Assembly: GCA_030065635.1 (NCBI GenBank)
Contig: JASJDJ010000011.1
Coordinates: 1 to 64,000, forward strand
Source of the DNA: Xenococcaceae cyanobacterium MO_188.B32
Lineage (GTDB): Bacteria; Cyanobacteriota; Cyanobacteriia; Cyanobacteriales; Xenococcaceae
Reading direction: 5' to 3'
DNA: 64,000 bases
Shown here: in pieces, positions 26,274-35,320 of the stretch
Layout of the letters: each line of letters starts with the position of its first letter
Numbering within the stretch: the stretch's first letter is position 1
Translations under genes and position numbers: made by a program
The notes under the pieces: model-generated
Database searches by the model: none
What the model saw: only the letters and a program-made list of their open reading frames with translations
What the model was told of the DNA's origin: nothing

Positions 26274-27794
26274 CTATTCTGGTTCGGATTCTACTTGAGG
26301 AAATTGTAAAATATAGCGATATCCTGATTCTGGTGAACCTTGAACTAAAACCTGACCTCCATGAATTTCTACCAGATGACAGGTCAATAATAATCCCAGC
26401 AAATCTCGGGAGATTTTATCGTTGGCAGTTTTGCTAGGTTTCTCTCCACTGTCTAGAACAGTAATTAAGGCAGAAGAAGTAAGTACTTGATTCCCTAATA
26501 AAGCATTATTACCCATACCTGTATTTAAAGAATTTCTGGGATTAACCTCATTGAAAGCTAAAGCTTTAGTTACAGACTGAGAATATAATTCAGTTTGAGG
26601 TAAACCATCCCCTAGCCATGGATGAGAAAGCCAGACAGCAATATGTAATGCTCTATTTCTACGAGAAATATGAATTCTTATTTCACCACCAGCCTCCGAC
26701 ATTTCTAATACACTAATAATTAGATAATAGAGAGCTTGTTTGACTTTATCTTTATCTAGAGACCAAATACGATTACCTGGCTCGACAGATAATCGGAGTG
26801 TTTGTTGTTGTTGCCTGGCCACATCAACTAAGCTATTAATAACTTGCTGAGCAATCATTTCAACATCAGTTGAAGCAGTTTGTAGCTCGGCATCTCGATC
26901 GCTTAAAACTCCTAAATTAACAATTTCATCTACCAGAGAAATAAGATTTTGACCACTGTTATGAATGATTTCTAAGTATTCTTTTTGTTTACCAGTTAAA
27001 GGGCCATAGACTTCTCTTCTGAGCACACTTGCCATCCCAATCACAGAAGTTAGTGGGGTTCGTAATTCTTGAGTAAGTTGAGCTAATAATCTTACCTTGA
27101 TCGAATTAGTAGAATTATATTTTTTGGGTGATGTGGATAATGTTTCTTTTGGTACGACAGAAGAAGCTTGCCAATTAGAACCTCCAGGATGAATAACTGA
27201 TAAATTATGAGCGCGGTCCGTTGTTATTTGCTCTTGGTTTTTGATGAGGTTATCTCGCTCATATTCTCTCAAACACCAACGGGCTGTTAAAGCTAAAAAG
27301 TCTACATCTCTATCATTAAACTGGCGAGTTTCAACATCCATAACCTCTAAAGTACCAATACATAAGCCTTCAGAGCTAATTAAAGGAACACCGAGATAGG
27401 CTTTAATACCGTAGTGCTGTACGAGTGTGCTACTAGCAAAGACGGAATTAGTTAAAGTATTTTCGATACATAGAGTTTGTTCGCTGTCCACTACGTAAGT
27501 ACTAAAAGACTCGATTAAAGGCACTTTTCTATGGACAGCTAATTGATTCATCAAACCAATAGTGGATAAACCAGAAGCAGACTTGAACCATAGTTCATTT
27601 TCAACTACCAAGCCTAGAATACAAATTGGCATTTCGAGAAAGCTTGAGGCTGTTTGTGTGGCTTCTTCAAAAACAGGAACTGTTTCAGCTACTAACAAAC
27701 CAAGCTTACTAAGAGCATTCAGTCTTTGTTGCTCTTTAGCTACGGGAGTGAAACCATCTAAACGGCAAAAGAGTCTATTTTTTAATTTATTCAT
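26274..27794 (-). CDS. GAF-domain histidine kinase-like protein lacking the phospho-His
   Basis: About 506 residues from the ATG at 27794; a GTG at 27839 would add 15. A GAF domain (about 40-185 in the longer numbering) is followed by a dimerisation region LLAQLTQELRTPLTSVIGM. The usual SHELRTP phospho-acceptor His is replaced by Gln257. The ATPase domain (about 350-515) lacks an obvious N box, has a long low-complexity insert and keeps only a weak G2-like stretch. It may be a pseudokinase acting as an allosteric partner or scaffold. No receiver gene adjoins it. The 85 bp to the ictB-like gene would allow joint transcription. Confidence 0.75.
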   Translation of the reverse strand: MNKLKNRLFCRLDGFTPVAKEQQRLNALSKLGLLVAETVPVFEEATQTASSFLEMPICILGLVVENELWFKSASGLSTIGLMNQLAVHRKVPLIESFSTYVVDSEQTLCIENTLTNSVFASSTLVQHYGIKAYLGVPLISSEGLCIGTLEVMDVETRQFNDRDVDFLALTARWCLREYERDNLIKNQEQITTDRAHNLSVIHPGGSNWQASSVVPKETLSTSPKKYNSTNSIKVRLLAQLTQELRTPLTSVIGMASVLRREVYGPLTGKQKEYLEIIHNSGQNLISLVDEIVNLGVLSDRDAELQTASTDVEMIAQQVINSLVDVARQQQQTLRLSVEPGNRIWSLDKDKVKQALYYLIISVLEMSEAGGEIRIHISRRNRALHIAVWLSHPWLGDGLPQTELYSQSVTKALAFNEVNPRNSLNTGMGNNALLGNQVLTSSALITVLDSGEKPSKTANDKISRDLLGLLLTCHLVEIHGGQVLVQGSPESGYRYILQFPQVESEPE

Positions 27795-28144
27795 AGTATT
27801 GACTCTTATACCTAAATCTACTGCTTGCACTTGTATCACTAAATTTAATAATTAGAAGGGTAATATACATACTGGCTTCGGGAGCATAATTAATCTAGCA
27901 ATCTCTCTTAAAAAATAACCTATATAAAAAATAACCTATATAAATATATATAGTTTTTGGCTTTTTACCAGAGAAAATAGAGCTAAATAACACCTACCTT
28001 AGCTTGTTATTTTTAAAGTTCCCTAAAAAATGCTTAAACGAACATTTTAAGTAGAGATTGCTGAAAATATATTTAGTCAAAAATAAAAATTTTCTTTAAT
28101 TTAGTAGTCCAGAGAGTCTTGCTAATAATAGTCATTTTGAATGA
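27795..28144. other. Intergenic region with a 16-bp tandem duplication
   Basis: 350 bp of AT-rich DNA between two minus-strand genes. It contains a perfect 16-bp tandem duplication, AAAAAATAACCTATAT at 27910-27925 and 27926-27941. No ORF or RNA was recognised. The kinase-like gene's promoter should be here. Confidence 0.45.
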
Positions 28145-28831
28145 TTAAGCCGACCAGACTGGATGAGAAAAGATAGATGCGATTACTCTAACACCCCTCA
28201 GTTGATTAGATAAGGGTAGATGCCCTTTGGGTGCACTCAAATCCCAAGTAAATTCTTTGGGGTAACGAGTCCAATTGTTGTCGGTTTTCCAGCCTATTTT
28301 GTACCAAAGTTGAGAAAAATCTTGACCGAGGGAAAGCCAAATTTGCCTTTGTACAGAAAACCCGAATTTACCTTCTGAGTATATGAACCACAGTCGATCG
28401 AGAGTAAGTAAATCTGTTGAGGGGAAGTTATCTACTTCGGTAAAATATAGCCATTTTCTTTTTATAGCTGCTTCTCCAGCTAATTCACATAGTTTTTGCA
28501 AAGTAAGGAGATCTGCTCCTTGAAAATCCTGTTGGGCTAATAACTGTTGTAGGGGGTGATAATCAATATTTTTGGCAGAATTTAGGGGAACAACACCAGT
28601 AGGTAGATGGGTTTTTAAAAACTGCTGAGTTTTAGTTTTATTGGCTTGATAGAGAACTTGATATATTTTTCCCGTAACTAAATTGGGTGGTTCGGATAAG
28701 CGAGAAGATAAAAATTCCATCAAAATATCCCATCCAGGTTCTCCTACTGCATAGATTTGAGGAATTAATTTTAGTTGATTTTTAGGGGATTCTAAGGAAA
28801 ATTTTTGGCTGAGTTGACTAATGTCTTCCAT
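28145..28831 (-). CDS. gun4: Tetrapyrrole-binding protein Gun4
   Basis: 228 residues, the length of cyanobacterial Gun4. The N-terminal helical-repeat region (about 1-85) precedes the GUN4 domain (about 88-228), with DYHPLQQLLAQQDFQGADLL, the greasy-palm-forming middle and the C-terminal GHLPLSNQLRGVRVIASIFS. Gun4 binds protoporphyrin IX and Mg-protoporphyrin and stimulates Mg-chelatase in chlorophyll synthesis. It stands alone on the minus strand, 205 bp from the LuxR-type regulator. Confidence 0.94.
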   Translation of the reverse strand: MEDISQLSQKFSLESPKNQLKLIPQIYAVGEPGWDILMEFLSSRLSEPPNLVTGKIYQVLYQANKTKTQQFLKTHLPTGVVPLNSAKNIDYHPLQQLLAQQDFQGADLLTLQKLCELAGEAAIKRKWLYFTEVDNFPSTDLLTLDRLWFIYSEGKFGFSVQRQIWLSLGQDFSQLWYKIGWKTDNNWTRYPKEFTWDLSAPKGHLPLSNQLRGVRVIASIFSHPVWSA

Positions 28832-29036
28832 ACAACAACTTTACTGACGTAGCGGTTGCCCGAGCGATACCACGAAGATAATCGCAGCTTTTATCTCTAG
28901 AATTATCCTGAGTGTTTATACTTAGGGTTAACTAGCTGTTCTCATGGTACCATAGAATAGACTGCTAAGTGTCAACCTGCAATAAAATACTAAGATACTT
29001 ACTTTATTTGATTGAATTAAAGAGATTTCTGTCTTA

Positions 29037-29747
29037 CTATTTTTTTTTGGCTTTTTCATAGCCCTGTTCATAAGCAAAACGAACTAATTGGGTTCGATTT
29101 TCTAAATTTAGTTTATTTAAAATATTGCTCAAATGAGTTTGGACTGTACGAGGACTTATATACAAGAGTTGACTAATCTGTTTATTAGTGAAACCTTGAA
29201 TAACTTCCCAAAATACTCTTTCTTCAGCAGGAGTAAGAGGTAAGGGGTCTGGTTGAGGATTTTGAGTATTGAGGTTATTAAAAGTTGTTGAGGAAAGTTG
29301 AGAAGAAATTTTGACTTGACTGACAGCATTAGAATTGACTAGTTGCTGCATGAGATGAACGATTTCTGAATGGATACGACGCGATCGCTCGAGCAGCCCT
29401 TCAATCTTAGCAAGTAACTCTTTCATTTCAAAAGGTTTGGTTAGATAATCATCTGCACCACTAGAATGTCCTTCAACACGGTGGTCTAAATCGGTTTTAG
29501 CTGAAAGAAAGATAAAGGGTACTAATTGTCCTGATGGTTGAGAGCGCAATTGACGACAAAATTCAAATCCATCCATTTCTGGCATAGAAACGTCTGAAAC
29601 AATAAGGTCGGGGACATCTCGCTCGAAAACATTGAGAGCTTCTTTGCCTGAATGCACTGTTTTAACTTGATATCCTTGCTGTTCCAAAGTATGCTTTAGA
29701 ACCGTGCGTAAAATACTATCATCATCTACAACCAAAACTTTTTTCAT
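29037..29747 (-). CDS. NarL/LuxR-type response regulator
   Basis: 236 residues from the ATG at 29747, which has AAGG just upstream. Receiver (about 1-120) with DDD acidic cluster, phospho-Asp in IVSDVSMPEMDG (about residue 52) and Lys in LTKPFEMKE; a linker of about 50 residues; then a LuxR-type HTH (about 170-232), LTPAEERVFWEVIQGFTNKQ. It resembles the cyanobacterial/plastid regulator group that includes Ycf29, but I cannot assign a specific name. No kinase is adjacent. It diverges from icd over about 150 bp containing an NtcA-like box. Confidence 0.85.
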   Translation of the reverse strand: MKKVLVVDDDSILRTVLKHTLEQQGYQVKTVHSGKEALNVFERDVPDLIVSDVSMPEMDGFEFCRQLRSQPSGQLVPFIFLSAKTDLDHRVEGHSSGADDYLTKPFEMKELLAKIEGLLERSRRIHSEIVHLMQQLVNSNAVSQVKISSQLSSTTFNNLNTQNPQPDPLPLTPAEERVFWEVIQGFTNKQISQLLYISPRTVQTHLSNILNKLNLENRTQLVRFAYEQGYEKAKKK

Positions 29748-29860
29748 TATGCCTTCATTCTGTGTAACCAAAATTATTAATCAATTATATTGCTTTTATT
29801 TTGGCTACAAAATCTAACTTTTATATGTGCTATTTCTAGTTCAGATTAACTAACCTAATT

Positions 29861-29874
29861 GTAACCTTAATTAC
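29861..29874 (+). promoter_or_regulatory. NtcA-type box upstream of icd
   Basis: GTAACCTTAATTAC is a perfect GTA-N8-TAC, flanked by T and A as in the extended TGTA-N8-TACA consensus. NtcA is known to control icd in other cyanobacteria. The box ends 24 bp before the icd ATG, too close for a standard class II promoter, where the box would be centred at -41.5. It may instead act on an upstream start, or on the divergent regulator gene. Confidence 0.6.
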
Positions 29875-29898
29875 ATCTTTCTCCTAGTTGTGACCAAT

Positions 29899-31323
29899 AT
29901 GTACGAAAAAATAATTCCTCCAACTACTGGCTCTAAAATTACTTTCAAAGATGGCAAACCGATAGTTCCCGATAATCCCATTATTCCTTTTATTCGTGGT
30001 GATGGTACAGGAGTGGATATTTGGCCTGCTACGGAAAAAGTAATCGATGCTGCGGTTAAGGCTGCTTATGGCGATCGACGTAAGATACACTGGTTTAAAG
30101 TCTATGCTGGGGATGAAGCTTGCGAGAAATATGGGACTTATCAATATCTACCAGAAGATACCCTCAAAGCGATCGAAGAATATGGTATCGCTATTAAAGG
30201 CCCTCTAACTACTCCTGTTGGTGGTGGTATTCGTTCTCTTAATGTTGCTCTCAGGCAAATTTTTAATCTTTATGCCTGTGTCCGTCCCTGTCGTTACTAT
30301 CCAGGTACTCCCTCCCCCCATAAATATCCCGAAAAACTAGATGTAATCGTCTACAGGGAAAATACGGAAGATATTTATTTGGGCATTGAGTGGAAAAAAG
30401 GCGATCCTATTGCCGATAAACTGATTCAATTACTCAATCAAGATTTGATTCCCGCTACGCCCGAACATGGTAACAAACAAATACCTCTAGATTCGGGAAT
30501 TGGCATTAAACCCATTAGTAAAACAGGCTCTCAAAGGCTAATCGGAAGGGCAATAGAACAAGCTCTAACATTACCCCCATCTAAGCAAAAAGTCACCTTG
30601 GTACACAAGGGTAATATCATGAAATATACTGAGGGAGCATTCCGCGATTGGGGTTATGAATTAGCAACAACTAAGTTTAGGGCTGAATGCGTTACTGAAA
30701 GAGAATCTTGGATTCTCAGTAACAAAGAAGCAAATCCAGATCTGACCGTAGAAGAAAATGCCCGCTCGATCGAACCTGGCTATGACTCCCTTACACCAGA
30801 AAAGCAACAGCAAATTAGAGAAGAAGTGGAAACAGTACTCCAGCAAATTTGGGATAGTCACGGTGAGGGTAAATGGCAAGAAAAAGTAATGGTTAATGAC
30901 CGTATTGCCGATAGTATTTTCCAACAAATTCAGACTCGCCCTAATGAATATTCTATTTTGGCAACGATGAATTTAAATGGAGATTATATTTCGGATGCAG
31001 CAGCAGCCGTTGTGGGTGGGTTGGGAATGAGTCCTGGGGCTAATATTGGCGATAATTGCGCTATTTTCGAGGCTACCCATGGTACTGCACCAAAACACGC
31101 TGGTAAAAATCGGATTAATCCAGGCTCGGTAATTCTTTCTGGGGTGATGATGCTAGAGTTTATGGGTTGGCAAGAAGCAGCTAATTTAATTCAAACAGGA
31201 ATTGCTGGAGCGATCGCCAACCGTCAAGTGACTTATGATTTGGCTAGGCTAATGAGTCCTCCTGTCGAACCTCTAAGCTGTTCTGATTTTGCTCAAGCGA
31301 TTATCGATCATTTTGAAAAATAG
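29899..31323 (+). CDS. icd: NADP-dependent isocitrate dehydrogenase
   Basis: 474 residues from the ATG at 29899; a GTG at 29890 would add three. The cyanobacterial type is recognisable from the start MYEKI, the substrate site RSLNVALRQ with PCRYYPG, the [12 protein letters not shown] motif, [20 protein letters not shown] and the dimer/metal region [19 protein letters not shown]. It makes 2-oxoglutarate, the carbon skeleton for nitrogen assimilation and the signal sensed by NtcA and PII. The next gene begins on the base after its stop codon (TAG at 31321-31323, ATG at 31324), so the HAD gene is probably translationally coupled. Confidence 0.96.
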   Translation: MYEKIIPPTTGSKITFKDGKPIVPDNPIIPFIRGDGTGVDIWPATEKVIDAAVKAAYGDRRKIHWFKVYAGDEACEKYGTYQYLPEDTLKAIEEYGIAIKGPLTTPVGGGIRSLNVALRQIFNLYACVRPCRYYPGTPSPHKYPEKLDVIVYRENTEDIYLGIEWKKGDPIADKLIQLLNQDLIPATPEHGNKQIPLDSGIGIKPISKTGSQRLIGRAIEQALTLPPSKQKVTLVHKGNIMKYTEGAFRDWGYELATTKFRAECVTERESWILSNKEANPDLTVEENARSIEPGYDSLTPEKQQQIREEVETVLQQIWDSHGEGKWQEKVMVNDRIADSIFQQIQTRPNEYSILATMNLNGDYISDAAAAVVGGLGMSPGANIGDNCAIFEATHGTAPKHAGKNRINPGSVILSGVMMLEFMGWQEAANLIQTGIAGAIANRQVTYDLARLMSPPVEPLSCSDFAQAIIDHFEK

Positions 31324-32022
31324 ATGGAGAAACCAAAAGTAATCTTTTTTGATGCAGTTGGAACTTTGTTTGGCGTAAAGGGTAGTGTAGGGGAGGTATA
31401 TAAGGAAATTGCCCTAGAATTTGGTCTAGCTCTCGATGCTGAGAGTTTAGAACAAGCTTTTAGGTCAAGTTTTAAGCACTCTTCTCCTCCTACTTTTCCT
31501 GGTGTTCGAGAGCAAGATATTCCCCAACAAGAATTTAAGTGGTGGAAAGAGGTCTCTAAATCTACTTTTGCTAGAGTAGATGCTTTGAACAAATTTGCCG
31601 ATTTCGAGCTTTTTTTTGCTCGACTCTATCAACATTTTGCGGGAATAAAACCTTGGTATATCTACGATGACGTTATTCCCACTTTGCAATACTGGCAACG
31701 GCAAAAAATACCTTTGGGAATTATTTCTAATTTTGACACTCGCTTGTTTCAAGTTTTGAAATTGCTAGAACTAGAGCATTTTTTTACCAGTGTTACTATT
31801 TCTTCTTTGAGTGGATCTGCCAAACCAGATAGTCAAATTTTTATGACAGCTTTAGCTAAACATAATTGTTATCCGACAGAGGCATGGCATATTGGGGATA
31901 GTAAACGAGAAGATTATCAGGCTGCTCGAAAAATTGGGATTAATTCTTGGTTACTCGATCGCGATCTTAAATCATCAATTATAAGTAAAAACCAACTACC
32001 CAATTTAAACAGTCTGAGATAG
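31324..32022 (+). CDS. HAD-like hydrolase of the REG-2/HDHD3 type
   Basis: 232 residues. HAD motif I reads FFDAVGTLFG: the nucleophile Asp10 is present, but the second Asp of the usual DxDGT is Val12, as in the REG-2-like/HDHD3 group. Motif II is ISNFD (Ser/Asn), motif III has SAKPD (Lys) and motif IV is HIGDSKREDYQAA. The loss of the general acid-base Asp means classical phosphatase activity is uncertain. The start codon directly abuts icd, so the two are co-translated; the connection is not explained by known biochemistry. Confidence 0.82.
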   Translation: MEKPKVIFFDAVGTLFGVKGSVGEVYKEIALEFGLALDAESLEQAFRSSFKHSSPPTFPGVREQDIPQQEFKWWKEVSKSTFARVDALNKFADFELFFARLYQHFAGIKPWYIYDDVIPTLQYWQRQKIPLGIISNFDTRLFQVLKLLELEHFFTSVTISSLSGSAKPDSQIFMTALAKHNCYPTEAWHIGDSKREDYQAARKIGINSWLLDRDLKSSIISKNQLPNLNSLR

Positions 32023-32079
32023 ACTTGTGTTGAAATAATCAATATCAAAGAATTGCTGTTGGATTAGGAGGTAATTGCC

Positions 32080-32976
32080 TTGGATACAGCCAATCAACAA
32101 AGAATTTTAGGCTATTTTATCGAGGAAGCTAAAGAACACTTACAAACTCTGGAAAAAGGAATATTGCAGTTATCTACCTCTGCTCAAGATGCGGAGATGG
32201 TAAACGAGATGTTTCGTGCTGCTCATTCAGTTAAGGGTGGCGCAGCTATGTTGGGATACTCCAGTATTCAAAAAACGGCTCATCGTCTAGAAGATGCTTT
32301 TAAATTGTTAAAAGAGTCTTCGATTAACGTAGACGATAAACTAGAAGCTTTGTTTCTTAATGGCTATGATTATTTACAGGATTTAGTCGAACGCTTAGAG
32401 AATTCTACTGAATTTAGTGATGAAGATGCCATAGGTATATTAGAGCAAGCGGAATCTAACTTTGTTATCTTGCAAGAGTATCTTCAAAAGTTAAATACAG
32501 GCTCAAGCGTAACTGAGACTGCCGAACCCTCAGTTGATATTGCCGAGCAAGTTAAAGAAACTCTTAAGCAAATGTTGCAGCTTTTCAAGCAGGAAGCATC
32601 TACTGAAAATAGACAAAAATTGCAACAATTATGTCTTGGTTTGGGTAAACTCGCTCCTCAAGAACAAAATTGGCAAAATTTAATTGAAGCTGCTCAAAAA
32701 GCTCTGATTAATACTAGATATCCTTATAATACAATTGCTCAAATAGTTATTAAAGAACTAAAAATAGCTGGCGATCGCCTCCATTTAGGTCAAATCGAAC
32801 AAATTGTACCTAGTAAAAATCTGCAACAATTAGCTAATACTGCTACCGCCAGTTCAGCATCGCAAGTGATGTTACCAACTGAACCCAAAGCAGCAGCAAT
32901 TACACTGCTAAAAACATTTAATAGACAGCAATTAGCGCAAATAATTCAGCTTGTTTCCAGCAAAATGCAAAGCTAA
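32080..32976 (+). CDS. Hpt-domain phosphotransfer protein
   Basis: 298 residues. TTG start at 32080, supported by a near-perfect ribosome site AGGAGGT eight bases upstream (32066-32072). The Hpt helical bundle fills about 1-115 with phospho-His49 in FRAAHSVKGGAAML, the classical CheA-P1 pattern. The rest (about 145-298) is helical with no recognised domain; there is no kinase, receiver or CheW part. It could pass phosphate from a hybrid kinase or act as a detached Hpt of a Che/Pil-type pathway. Such partners are not next to it. It lies 57 bp after the HAD gene in the same direction. Confidence 0.82.
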   Translation: MDTANQQRILGYFIEEAKEHLQTLEKGILQLSTSAQDAEMVNEMFRAAHSVKGGAAMLGYSSIQKTAHRLEDAFKLLKESSINVDDKLEALFLNGYDYLQDLVERLENSTEFSDEDAIGILEQAESNFVILQEYLQKLNTGSSVTETAEPSVDIAEQVKETLKQMLQLFKQEASTENRQKLQQLCLGLGKLAPQEQNWQNLIEAAQKALINTRYPYNTIAQIVIKELKIAGDRLHLGQIEQIVPSKNLQQLANTATASSASQVMLPTEPKAAAITLLKTFNRQQLAQIIQLVSSKMQS

Positions 32977-33067
32977 GATCGAGTTTTTTAAATTAAACTA
33001 TATAGTTCACTAATATTAATATATGGTATAATATAAACTTATAATTCAATTATAGGTAAGATTAGCC

Positions 33068-33340
33068 GTGTTTCAAATCGCATATTCTTATTTAGTTGAA
33101 GCAATTGAACCATTGGTAAATTTACTCCGCCTTTTATTTGCTTGTTTATTATTAACTATATGTGGTTGGAGTCTATTTAGTTTATTGCTTGATGCTCTAA
33201 CAAGAGCTAAACAAATGCACAAAATACCCTGCACTCAGTGTCGTTTTTTCACTAATAATTACAGCCTGAAGTGTACGGTTAATCCCGGTACTGCTAATAC
33301 AGAAAAAGCGATCGATTGTTCTGATTACCAAACACATTAA
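33068..33340 (+). CDS. Small conserved membrane protein with C-terminal Cys motif
   Basis: 90 residues, GTG start. One strong membrane segment (about 20-45) is followed by a short soluble tail containing four cysteines: IPCTQCRFFT (Cys57, Cys60), LKCTV (Cys71) and IDCSDY (Cys85). The spacing suggests a metal site or redox-active thiols. I recall similar cyanobacterial hypothetical proteins but no function. It lies between the Hpt gene and a cupin gene, 91 and 23 bp away, all in the same direction. Confidence 0.65.
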   Translation: MFQIAYSYLVEAIEPLVNLLRLLFACLLLTICGWSLFSLLLDALTRAKQMHKIPCTQCRFFTNNYSLKCTVNPGTANTEKAIDCSDYQTH

Positions 33341-33363
33341 GTTAAATATTTTAAATTCAACTT

Positions 33364-33732
33364 ATGTTGGTTCAAAAACTAAGTGCTATGGACGAGTTTA
33401 TCGCTGGCGATGGTACTCGTCTGCGAGAACTGTTGCATCCAGATAAGCAAGTAATAGAGCTACGTTACAGTTTAGCTCATGCGATCGTAGCTGTCGGGCA
33501 AACTTCAACACCTCATTCTCTGACTACTTCGGAAGTTTATTATCTCTTGAGTGGCAAGGGAGAAATGCATATAGATGGTGAAACGCAGATAGTAGAGACG
33601 GGAGATGCTGTTTATATCCCACCTAATGCCCGACAATTTATTCGCAATTGTGGCAATGAACCTTTAGTTTTCATTTGTATAGTCGATCCTGCCTGGCGAA
33701 AAGAAGACGAAACGGTATTCGAAGAAGTATAA
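33364..33732 (+). CDS. Cupin-domain protein
   Basis: 122 residues forming one cupin barrel. Motif 1 is around TPHSLTTSEVYYLLSGKGEMHIDG and motif 2 around DAVYIPPNARQFIRNCGN; the metal-ligand positions are not a perfect three-His set (His58 and Glu63 are visible, the last reads Gln-Phe). Function unknown; small cupins bind metals, sugars or act as isomerases. It follows the Cys-motif membrane protein by 23 bp and is likely co-transcribed with it. Confidence 0.82.
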   Translation: MLVQKLSAMDEFIAGDGTRLRELLHPDKQVIELRYSLAHAIVAVGQTSTPHSLTTSEVYYLLSGKGEMHIDGETQIVETGDAVYIPPNARQFIRNCGNEPLVFICIVDPAWRKEDETVFEEV

Positions 33733-33998
33733 ACTAGAGTTTACTTAAGATAAATTTAAATTTTATTTAATATTTGTTGAAATTAATCGATAGTTCGCGA
33801 TCGCGAAGGTCGCAATTTCCGCACTTTAAGCAATAAGTCTGACATTAACTACAGGAATATCTAATAACGTCAGTTTTTTCTTAACTCCGAACTGCGCTTG
33901 GGATGCGCCGAGGTTTCCTCGGCTAGCAGAACCAAGTAAGACACGAACTTCGAACTTCGAACTCACGTGATATAAATGCTTTTGGTGAAAAATAAGCT
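33733..33998. other. Intergenic region with palindromes and heptamers
   Basis: 266 bp after the cupin gene. It includes the 14-bp perfect palindrome TTCGCGATCGCGAA (about 33792-33805, extended HIP1), a small hairpin CCGAGG-TTT-CCTCGG (33908-33922) and (CGAACTT)x3 at 33944-33964. No ORF or RNA gene was recognised. Confidence 0.5.
33944..33964. repeat. Heptamer tandem repeat (CGAACTT)x3
   Basis: Two exact CGAACTT units followed by CGAACTC. It is a fourth heptamer sequence family in this window, again with a 7-bp unit. Confidence 0.65.
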
Positions 33999-34763
33999 AT
34001 GTCTGAATCTAGAAAAGAGCAAATTATTAAAAATTTACAGCAAGCCAAACAAGCAGGAGAATTAAAAACAGAAAAAATTAGAGAAATTATTAGAACAGCC
34101 ATATCCGAATCTGTAGTTGAAGTAAAAGAAGGCAGAGAAGAAATAAGTAGTTTAGTAAAAGATGCGATCGCAGCGATTGTAGAAACTTTCAAAGAAAAAA
34201 GAGGCGAAATTAAAGAAGAGGTTACTGCTTCTATTGAAGGAGCAATTGAAGCTATTAGCAATAATAAACGAGAAGCGATTACTAAAACTCAATCAGAAAT
34301 TCAAACTTTGCAAACAAAAGTAGAAACCGAAGAAGAACAACTTCAACAACAAATTGAGGGAGTACTAGAAGATATACAAGCAACAAATAAAGAGCAATCT
34401 ACTAACGTAAAAGAAGCAATAGAATCGGCAGTTAATACGATTAAAAATAGTGAAGAAGTTGCTCTTTTGCAGAAACGTTATGCTCAACTAAAAGCTCAGT
34501 TAGCTGTAGTCCAAGCAAATTTATCTAGTCGATACGGAGAAAGCTACGATAATGTAAGTCAATATTTAAATGAAGCAAAAACCTGGTACGAAAAAGCCAA
34601 AGAAAATCCCGAGGTTTTTACAGGCAAAGTAGAAGAAAAACAAGCAGAATTCGAACAAAAATTAAGCGAAGCTGGTACGGCGATCGCCCGAAAAGAAAGA
34701 CAAATCAAACAAATCTTACAAGAACTCTGGAAATCTATTACTGAAATATTTCGCGATCGATAA
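33999..34763 (+). CDS. Long coiled-coil protein, unknown
   Basis: 254 residues, almost entirely helical, rich in Glu, Lys, Gln and Ala, with heptad-like periodicity throughout (for example EIISSLVKDAIAAIVETFKE and the IQTLQTKVETEEEQLQQQIE region). No signal or membrane segment, no Cys. The pattern is like apolipoprotein- or LEA-type amphipathic helical proteins; this is a resemblance of composition only. The next genes on the other side of a shared terminator encode a Pmp3-like peptide and a holin-like protein, a set often linked to osmotic stress, so a stress role is conceivable. Confidence 0.6.
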   Translation: MSESRKEQIIKNLQQAKQAGELKTEKIREIIRTAISESVVEVKEGREEISSLVKDAIAAIVETFKEKRGEIKEEVTASIEGAIEAISNNKREAITKTQSEIQTLQTKVETEEEQLQQQIEGVLEDIQATNKEQSTNVKEAIESAVNTIKNSEEVALLQKRYAQLKAQLAVVQANLSSRYGESYDNVSQYLNEAKTWYEKAKENPEVFTGKVEEKQAEFEQKLSEAGTAIARKERQIKQILQELWKSITEIFRDR

Positions 34764-34773
34764 AAAATATAAA

Positions 34774-34795
34774 TCTCCCAGGAATGACTGGGAGA
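34774..34795. terminator. Shared terminator between convergent genes
   Basis: TCTCCCAG (34774-34781) and CTGGGAGA (34788-34795) form a perfect 8-bp stem around GAATGA. On the minus strand it is followed by TTTATATTTTTTA, so it terminates the Pmp3-like gene; it also lies 10 bp after the stop of the coiled-coil gene. Confidence 0.7.
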
Positions 34796-34849
34796 AAAGA
34801 ATTTATAAAAGAGAAAACTAAGACCAAACCAGTCGCTAACAAATTATAT

Positions 34850-35026
34850 CTAGGCACTGGCTTTTTCTGATTGCTTAGAAATAACCCAAAGAGCATGAAT
34901 GACTCCTGGAATCCAGCCAAGCAAAGTCAGTAAAACATTAATTAGCAAGGCTTGACTCACTCCCATAGTTAGAAATACTCCTAATGGGGGTAAAACGATG
35001 GCAGCAATAATATTAATAATTTTCAT
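34850..35026 (-). CDS. Pmp3/YqaE family membrane peptide
   Basis: 58 residues from the ATG at 35026 to TAG at 34850-34852. The sequence has the family's two membrane segments: IIAAIVLPPLGVFLTMG with the diagnostic LPPLGVFL, and LINVLLTLLGWIPGVIHALW with LLGWIPGxIHA. Members in yeast, plants and bacteria influence membrane potential and salt tolerance. A 58-residue length is normal. Upstream DNA up to 35320 must contain its promoter and that of the divergent holin-like gene. Confidence 0.9.
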   Translation of the reverse strand: MKIINIIAAIVLPPLGVFLTMGVSQALLINVLLTLLGWIPGVIHALWVISKQSEKASA

Positions 35027-35320
35027 GGTTTTGTTTTTGACTTTTCATTTATACGTAAGTATTTACTATATTTTAGCTTTTTGCCCAATTTGTCTTCTGT
35101 CTAGAGAAAGATAATTAACTTTTTTTGTGATGGCAAACAAGATTATGGCATTGCTTGAATCAGTGAAATATATATTGGTTAAGTCAGGGGAAAAGTAAAA
35201 ATTTAATTATTAATTCTCTCAAAAATACATCTTAAAATAGATGCATAAATTTTTTATCTATTTAACAATACAAATAGATATTCAAAAAATTACATTTTGT
35301 AAACAATTTAGGAGAAAAAT
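35027..35320. other. Divergent promoter region (Pmp3-like / holin-like)
   Basis: 294 bp, extremely AT-rich. It must hold both promoters of the divergent genes. The holin-like gene has a clear AGGAGA seven to eight bases before its ATG. I see no other structure. Confidence 0.4.
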
